Shown here: one piece after another, positions 59,571-64,000 of the stretch
Layout: each line of letters begins with the position of its first letter
Numbering within the stretch: the stretch's first letter is position 1
NCBI GenBank assembly: GCA_038227135.1
Contig: JBBRQC010000007.1
Span: 1 to 64,000, forward strand
Reading direction: 5' to 3'
Length of the DNA: 64,000 nt
From: UBA4720 sp038227135
GTDB lineage: Bacteria > Gemmatimonadota > Gemmatimonadetes > Gemmatimonadales > Gemmatimonadaceae
Notes under the pieces: model-generated
The model's input: the letters and a program-made list of their open reading frames with translations, nothing else
The model's database searches: none
What the model was told of the DNA's origin: nothing
Translations under genes and position numbers: made by a program

Positions 59571-60333
59571 TTGTCACCGCTCCCTTCATAAAGGCGTCCC
59601 AGCGCGTATTCGCGCGCTCCAGATCTTCTTCCGTGTCTATACCGCTTGCTGGTGCTTCATTCGTGACCGCGACTCCGATTGGCAAGCCGGCGGCCAGCGG
59701 ACGCAGCTGCTCGAGGCGCTCAATCTCCTCGAGTGGATGAGGCGGAAGCGATACCCACCTCATGAGAGCGTCCCGCGAGTATGCATACACTCCAATATGC
59801 TGCAATGTACGCTCGAGCAGCCTTCCAGCATCGGCCCGATCCCGTAGAAACGGGATCGGCGCTCGCGAGAAGTACATCGCACGGCCATCGTCGGCGATGA
59901 CGACCTTAACGAGGCTCGGAGTATCCAGGATCTCGGAAGTTGCGCGAGACGCGGCAGTTCCAAGCGGGAACTGTCCGGTTGCAACCAGCTGTGCCGCACC
60001 GCGCACCGCCCCCTTTCCGATGAATGGCTCATCGCCCTGAACGTTCACGATCGTGTCGTACCCCCTGAAGCGCTTTTGCGACGCGACCTCAGCAACCCTC
60101 TCCGTGCCCGAAGTGTGGGCCGCGCTGGTCATCACACACTCTGCCCCCGCCGCGCGGACGGTGCTCGCGACGCCTTCATCGTCCGTTGCGACGACGACAC
60201 TGTCGGCGACTTCCATTTCTGAGATTCTTTGCCATACCCGGACGATCAGGGGGAGTCCGGAAAGGAGGCGGAGTGGCTTGCGGGGGAGGCGCATCGCGCC
60301 GAGGCGCGCCGGAATGACCACAAGCGTCCCCAT
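59560..60333 (-). CDS. kdsB: CMP-KDO synthetase
   Basis: 257 aa from ATG 60333, chosen because the conserved start is GTLVVIPARLGAMRLPRKPL; the frame opens at 60357. It activates KDO with CTP. Motifs VVATDDEGV, HTSGTERVAEV and NVQGDEPFI are intact. It is the first gene of the KDO-Lpt operon, downstream of a good promoter. Confidence 0.95.
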   Translation of the reverse strand: MGTLVVIPARLGAMRLPRKPLRLLSGLPLIVRVWQRISEMEVADSVVVATDDEGVASTVRAAGAECVMTSAAHTSGTERVAEVASQKRFRGYDTIVNVQGDEPFIGKGAVRGAAQLVATGQFPLGTAASRATSEILDTPSLVKVVIADDGRAMYFSRAPIPFLRDRADAGRLLERTLQHIGVYAYSRDALMRWVSLPPHPLEEIERLEQLRPLAAGLPIGVAVTNEAPASGIDTEEDLERANTRWDAFMKGAVTNVG

Positions 60334-60378
60334 CACCCGCCCATTTTTGCGCGACACAAGGCAAAAGTCACGCTCGGT

Positions 60379-60407
60379 AATATACCCACCGGGCAGACCC
60401 CGGGCAA
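60379..60407 (-). promoter_or_regulatory. Sigma-70 type promoter of the kdsB operon
   Basis: On the minus strand TTGCCC (60407-60402) and TATATT (60384-60379) are separated by 17 bases. The predicted start is near 60372, about 40 bases before the kdsB ATG. It could drive kdsB through rpoN and beyond, since gaps are absent for many kilobases. Confidence 0.65.
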
Positions 60408-60420
60408 ACTTTTTCGCGGG

Positions 60421-61632
60421 CTATATCGGCAACGAGAGTCCGAACGAGACGGCCGACTTACGCGAGAAAGGCGAGCGATTTCGCGCGGGATCTATGCTGT
60501 AGTCCACACGGAGAAGGCTCACACCGGCGCCGATGCCGAGATTCTGGATAAGGGGCGGCAAGCTCCCGATTCCGGCATTCCCAGCTGAATATCTCAGGCC
60601 GATGAAGGGGCTTCCAACGATGGGTAGCTGAATCCGATCGATGGGCACGGTGTAGTCAGCCTGCACGTATAACAGGCGATCGCCGCCGAGTGCCAGCAGG
60701 TTGACCGTAGCAAGTGTTCCGGAACCGCCCAGATAGGCGAACCGCTGTGGAGGCGCAATGTCGCTCGTCCCGAAAACCGCGTGGCCGAGGAAAGAGAACG
60801 TTTGGGATCCGAACGTGGCAAAATTCACCTCGCTGTGGACCGTGGTCTGCGTAAAATCGAGTGGCGCAAGCGCGCACGCCGCATCGGTTGGAAATCCGGA
60901 GCAATCGGCCCTCAGCGATGTCTTGAATGAATGCTCCACGGTGGCGTCGACCTTGGCGTCCACCCCGCCTCGCGAGAACGTGATGCCGGATCCTGCGAGA
61001 AATGAGCTTATATGCCCCGTTTTCACTCGAGGATTTGCTCGTTTCATCTTGAGGACGCCTTTCCGGCCGAACAAGCTCCACGGAGATTTGGGCGGGACGA
61101 TCGAGCCCGTGGACCAATCGCGCTCAAAGTTTCCGCCCACAAAGGGCGTCAGCGTGAGCGCCCCTGTCGTTAACGTGTGCGTGAATCGCGCTGTAGCCCG
61201 ATCTGCGCGAAAGTAATTGCGCGAGTCGCTGCCCACCCCGAGCGCAGCCAGCGAGTTGGCGAGATCGGAACGGATCCAGGAGTCGTTGGTGAACGTGCCG
61301 CGACCGACGTAAAGCTTTATCTCGTCAGCATCGCCAGGACGCGCGAAACCCTCCAGCGAAGGATCCCATTTTCCGAGATTGGAGCGATAGGTAACGAGAC
61401 CATCGAGCTGAAGTTTCTCCTCCCCGAGTGTCAGTTTGGGTCCCCAAGGAATGGCGAGGCCGTTGACGCGATCGTAGGACGGAATCCGAAGCCCGATCCC
61501 GAGAGGAAGCGAGATCGGGGACTCGCTGTACTCGACGTAACCCGTATCCGGAGCGGCGGACGTCGTGTCCTGGGCCTGCAAGCCCGTCGTGAGGCCAATC
61601 AGGGCGCAAGCGGCGAGAAAGGAAGCTTTCAT
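60421..61632 (-). CDS. Uncharacterized outer membrane beta-barrel protein
   Basis: 403 aa, ATG 61632 (ATGA overlap with the upstream glutaminase gene). Signal peptide 1-20 (CALIGLTTGLQAQ). The rest alternates polar and hydrophobic residues in many short strands and reads like a surface barrel or BamA-type barrel (for example LRIPSYDRVNGLAIPWGPKL, VGSPFIGLRYSAGN). There is no POTRA domain. It is followed by the kdsB promoter. I cannot name a family. An outer membrane role is inferred from signal and strand pattern. Confidence 0.72.
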   Translation of the reverse strand: MKASFLAACALIGLTTGLQAQDTTSAAPDTGYVEYSESPISLPLGIGLRIPSYDRVNGLAIPWGPKLTLGEEKLQLDGLVTYRSNLGKWDPSLEGFARPGDADEIKLYVGRGTFTNDSWIRSDLANSLAALGVGSDSRNYFRADRATARFTHTLTTGALTLTPFVGGNFERDWSTGSIVPPKSPWSLFGRKGVLKMKRANPRVKTGHISSFLAGSGITFSRGGVDAKVDATVEHSFKTSLRADCSGFPTDAACALAPLDFTQTTVHSEVNFATFGSQTFSFLGHAVFGTSDIAPPQRFAYLGGSGTLATVNLLALGGDRLLYVQADYTVPIDRIQLPIVGSPFIGLRYSAGNAGIGSLPPLIQNLGIGAGVSLLRVDYSIDPARNRSPFSRKSAVSFGLSLPI

Positions 61633-62204
61633 TGGGAAATAGTCAGAAAGTTTCGCAGAATCTCCTTTCCGTTCTGCGTTAGAATCGACTCAGGGTGAAA
61701 TTGCACGCCCCACACGGGGTAGGTGCGATGCTTAACCGCGTGTATCTCGGTCGGATCATCCTGACCCCGCGCCACGACTTCGAGATCATTCGGCAGGGAT
61801 TTGGATTCGATTACCAGTGAATGGTAGCGCATCACAAGCAATGGGCTTGGAACATTCCTGAAGATGCCCTTTCCGTCGTGCGTGACCCGAGATGTCTTGC
61901 CATGCATTAGCGTGCGTGCCCGGACCACTTTTCCGCCGTACGCTTCGCCGATCGCCTGATGTCCGAGACAGACTCCGAGAACAGGGATACTGCTTCCCCA
62001 CTTCCTTATGGCTCCGACCGTAATACCTGCTTCGGCCGGTGTGCATGGGCCGGGAGAGATGACCAGGCGTGTCACGCCCATCGATCCGATATCATCAACG
62101 GTAATCTCGTCGTTACGCTTGACCACCGGCTGCTCGCCGAGTTCGCCGAGGTATTGGACGAGGTTGTAGGTGAAGGAATCGTAATTGTCGAGGACGAGAA
62201 GCAT
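61629..62204 (-). CDS. trpG/pabA: Anthranilate/aminodeoxychorismate synthase glutaminase subunit
   Basis: 191 aa from ATG 62204, chosen because the family begins MLLVLDNYDSFTYNLVQYL; 23 upstream residues are low-complexity and overlap xerD. GATase class I: ISPGPCTPAEAG, GVCLGHQAIGEAYGG with the nucleophile Cys, and VQFHPES. It provides ammonia to TrpE or PabB. Neither partner is in the window, so the pathway cannot be fixed. Confidence 0.93.
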   Translation of the reverse strand: MLLVLDNYDSFTYNLVQYLGELGEQPVVKRNDEITVDDIGSMGVTRLVISPGPCTPAEAGITVGAIRKWGSSIPVLGVCLGHQAIGEAYGGKVVRARTLMHGKTSRVTHDGKGIFRNVPSPLLVMRYHSLVIESKSLPNDLEVVARGQDDPTEIHAVKHRTYPVWGVQFHPESILTQNGKEILRNFLTISQ

Positions 62205-62226
62205 AGGTAATTCTAGCGGCTCAGAT

Positions 62227-63147
62227 TCAGGAGCGGGGGTGGAACTGCTTGTGGACGCTCCGCAGGTATTCACGATCGATATGGGTGTAGATCTGCGTCG
62301 TCGAGATGTCCACGTGACCCAACATCTCCTGAACCGCCCTCAGATCGGCGCCTCCCTCGAGCAGGTGTGTCGCGAAGGAATGCCTTAGTGTGTGCGGCGA
62401 CACGGGCTTCGTGATTCCTGCCTGTCTCACATATTTTCGCAGGATTTTCCACGCCCCCATTCGTGACAGCGGCTGCCCGCGCGCGTTCAGAAACAGGACG
62501 CCCTTTCCTTCGCCCTTCTCGAGCGACGGACGCAGCTCGCGAAGATAAATGGCAATCGCGCCAATAGCCTTTCGTCCAATCGGAACCAGACGCTCCTTGG
62601 CCCCTTTCCCGAAGACGCGGACGAGATGGTCCTTGAGCATCACGTCGCGGACGCTGAGCGATATCCACTCCGAGACGCGAAGCCCGGCGCCGTAGGCGAG
62701 CTCGAGCATGGCGCGGTCCCTGAACGCGAGCGGCTCATCGAGGGACGGCGCGGCGAGGAGCTTCTCGATCTCCTCGACCCCGAGAACTTCCGGAAGCGTG
62801 CGCCAGCGCTTGGGTGTCTCCAGCCGCTCGCTTGGATCCCTGACGACCAGACCTTCTCCCAGCAGAAACTTGAAATAGCTGCGCACCGCCGAGACGTTCC
62901 TGCGGATCGAAGCAGGCGCGAGTCCCAGGTCTTTGAGGTGGTACACATACTCACGAAGCGCCCGAGTTCCGACTTCGCTGGCTGATGCCGCCCCTTTCAG
63001 CGACACATACGTCACGAACCTGGCAATATCGAGCTTGTAGGCCTTGCTGGTCTGGACCGACGCACCCTGCTCGAGCGCGAGGAAGTCGTCGAACCGCTCA
63101 ACGTAAAACGCGCGGGCGATGGCGTCGTCCGGCCCCTTTCTACTCAC
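62227..63147 (-). CDS. xerD: Tyrosine recombinase XerD
   Basis: 306 aa. An N-terminal core-binding SAM-like domain (about 15-105) and a catalytic domain with R157 (GAGLRVSEW), H252 and R255 (PHTLRHSFATHLL), H278 (MLGHVD) and nucleophile Y287 (IYTHID). Length and motifs fit XerC/XerD that resolve chromosome dimers at dif; a candidate dif lies at 44187-44214. XerC and XerD are hard to tell apart by eye, so the D assignment is tentative. Overlaps dedA by 8 bases. Confidence 0.93.
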   Translation of the reverse strand: MSRKGPDDAIARAFYVERFDDFLALEQGASVQTSKAYKLDIARFVTYVSLKGAASASEVGTRALREYVYHLKDLGLAPASIRRNVSAVRSYFKFLLGEGLVVRDPSERLETPKRWRTLPEVLGVEEIEKLLAAPSLDEPLAFRDRAMLELAYGAGLRVSEWISLSVRDVMLKDHLVRVFGKGAKERLVPIGRKAIGAIAIYLRELRPSLEKGEGKGVLFLNARGQPLSRMGAWKILRKYVRQAGITKPVSPHTLRHSFATHLLEGGADLRAVQEMLGHVDISTTQIYTHIDREYLRSVHKQFHPRS

Positions 63148-63754
63148 GCTTTTTGCCGTGTCGTTTGTAGAGCCAGAGCGCGACCGAAAGCACCACTATG
63201 CCGATCGCTACTGTCCCGGCGACCTTACCGGATCGAACGAGGTAATGCTGAACGACGTCCCAATTGTCCCCGGCGCGAAAGGCCAGGAACGTGATCAGTG
63301 CGAACCACACGGCGGATGCGGTAGCGACTGACAATATCACCTTACCCGCGGGAAGTTTCATTGCGCCGGCGAACGGGGGGACGATTGCGCGTACTCCCGG
63401 CAGGAATCGGCTCACGAAGAGGCCGCCGAACCCGTAGCGCTTGTGCAGCAGCTTGATCCGTTGTTCGGCGTCAGGTCCGGCGTATTTCTCGAGCCGTCTC
63501 AGAAATGCCTTCGATCCAAAGCGCCGCCCGAGTGCGTAGGTGATGCAAGCGCCGGACACATTGCCGAACCAGCCGAGGAAGAACACTGTGAATGCGGAGC
63601 CGTGTGCTCTGTCGGCGAGGAAAGCGCCGAATGCTATGACGGCGTCGGAGGGAAACGGCGGAAAGAAGTTCTCAAAAGCCGAGAGCACTGCAATCGTTAT
63701 ATACAGTGATCCGAGCGGCAGGTCGCCCAGCCACCCCGTGATTGACTCGAGCAT
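63140..63754 (-). CDS. DedA family membrane protein
   Basis: 204 aa, ATG 63754. ENFFPPFPSDAVIAFGAFLA and RFLPGVRAIVPPFAGAMKLP carry the conserved acidic and arginine positions of DedA/VTT proteins. Four to five hydrophobic segments. DedA proteins are linked to lipid scrambling and membrane homeostasis. Confidence 0.92.
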   Translation of the reverse strand: MLESITGWLGDLPLGSLYITIAVLSAFENFFPPFPSDAVIAFGAFLADRAHGSAFTVFFLGWFGNVSGACITYALGRRFGSKAFLRRLEKYAGPDAEQRIKLLHKRYGFGGLFVSRFLPGVRAIVPPFAGAMKLPAGKVILSVATASAVWFALITFLAFRAGDNWDVVQHYLVRSGKVAGTVAIGIVVLSVALWLYKRHGKKRE

Positions 63755-63757
63755 TCG

Positions 63758-64000
63758 CTAGCGTTTCCCGATTAGCGTGGCGACGGCGATGCAGGCGAGC
63801 CCCTCTTTGCGCCCGATCCAACCCATCCCTTCGTTCGACTTTCCTTTGACGCTCACGCTCCGGGAATCGATACCGAGTGCAGTGGCAAGGCGCGCGCGTA
63901 TTTCCTCCCGGTGCGGGGCCAGCCGCGGCATTTCCGCGATCACTGTGACATCGACCTGACCCACCGCATAGCCCGCGCTCGAGATTCGTCCCACCGCCGC
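63758..64000 (-). CDS. ispF: 2-C-methyl-D-erythritol 2,4-cyclodiphosphate synthase, 3' part
   Basis: The C-terminal 80 codons are inside the window; the 5' end lies beyond 64000. The pattern GYAVGQVDVTVIAEMPRLAPH, then VSVKGKSNEGMGWIGRKEGLACIAVATL, is the IspF C terminus. It acts in the MEP isoprenoid pathway. It stops 3 bases before dedA and so is probably in the same transcript. Confidence 0.92.
   Translation of the reverse strand, partial: AAVGRISSAGYAVGQVDVTVIAEMPRLAPHREEIRARLATALGIDSRSVSVKGKSNEGMGWIGRKEGLACIAVATLIGKR

Overview
The window is a GC-rich (roughly 60-65%) chromosomal segment from a diderm, lipopolysaccharide-making bacterium. It carries lipid A, KDO and Lpt genes together with traits better known from Firmicutes: McsA-McsB-ClpC, BshC, and a DUF512 radical-SAM gene next to der. 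An LpxC-FabZ fusion, dense translationally coupled operons and frequent GTG/TTG starts make Gemmatimonadota the best guess. That assignment rests on gene content, not on a database search. No insertion sequence, prophage or CRISPR array was seen.

Layout. 1-1900: 3' part of a 23S rRNA gene (with an intact I-CeuI site), 5S rRNA, a terminator, tRNA-Asn(GTT), a second terminator, then a 335-base spacer holding a 50-bp imperfect inverted repeat. 1.9-12.98 kb (+): era, a Trm112-like gene, a PorV-like outer membrane protein, a Ca/H antiporter, a degenerate GGDEF protein, a zinc-ribbon protein, prfB with its programmed +1 frameshift, lysS, lolC/E, lolD, mcsA and mcsB. 13.1-15.6 kb (+): clpC. 15.7-25.6 kb (+): envelope cluster bamA, skp, lpxD, lpxC-fabZ, lpxA, a Gfo/Idh oxidoreductase, lpxB, a DUF374 acyltransferase and lpxK. 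25.7-41.1 kb (+): gdhA, rlmH, a methyltransferase, bshC, murJ, uvrC, DUF512, der, plsY, gpsA, a MerR-type regulator, a glycosyltransferase, surE, pcm, an unknown protein and acyP. 41.1-43.1 kb (-): a sugar-nucleotidyltransferase and galK. 43.3-44.1 kb (+): tRNA-Arg(CCT) and a TPR membrane protein.

44.15-44.36 kb is a short AT-rich gap where the two gene arrays converge. It contains a 28-bp sequence with the architecture of a dif site (XerC arm, 6-bp centre, XerD arm), next to two DnaA-box-like 9-mers. From there to 64 kb every gene is on the minus strand. In transcription order they are ispF (partial), dedA, xerD, trpG/pabA, an outer membrane protein, then (from a clear promoter) kdsB, pyrG, kdsA, kdsD, lptC, an OstA/LptA protein, lptB with an N-terminal extension, rpoN, two glycosyltransferases, a UPF0104 protein, a YfhO-family protein, a DPM1-like glycosyltransferase and dapF.

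Together the genes build and export the outer membrane: lipid A (lpx), KDO (kds), LPS transport (lpt), barrel assembly (bamA, skp), lipoprotein sorting (lolCE/D), lipid II flipping (murJ) and phospholipid synthesis (plsY, gpsA). They are interleaved with translation and proteostasis genes. The most useful new observation is the candidate dif at the convergence point, which suggests the window spans the replication terminus.
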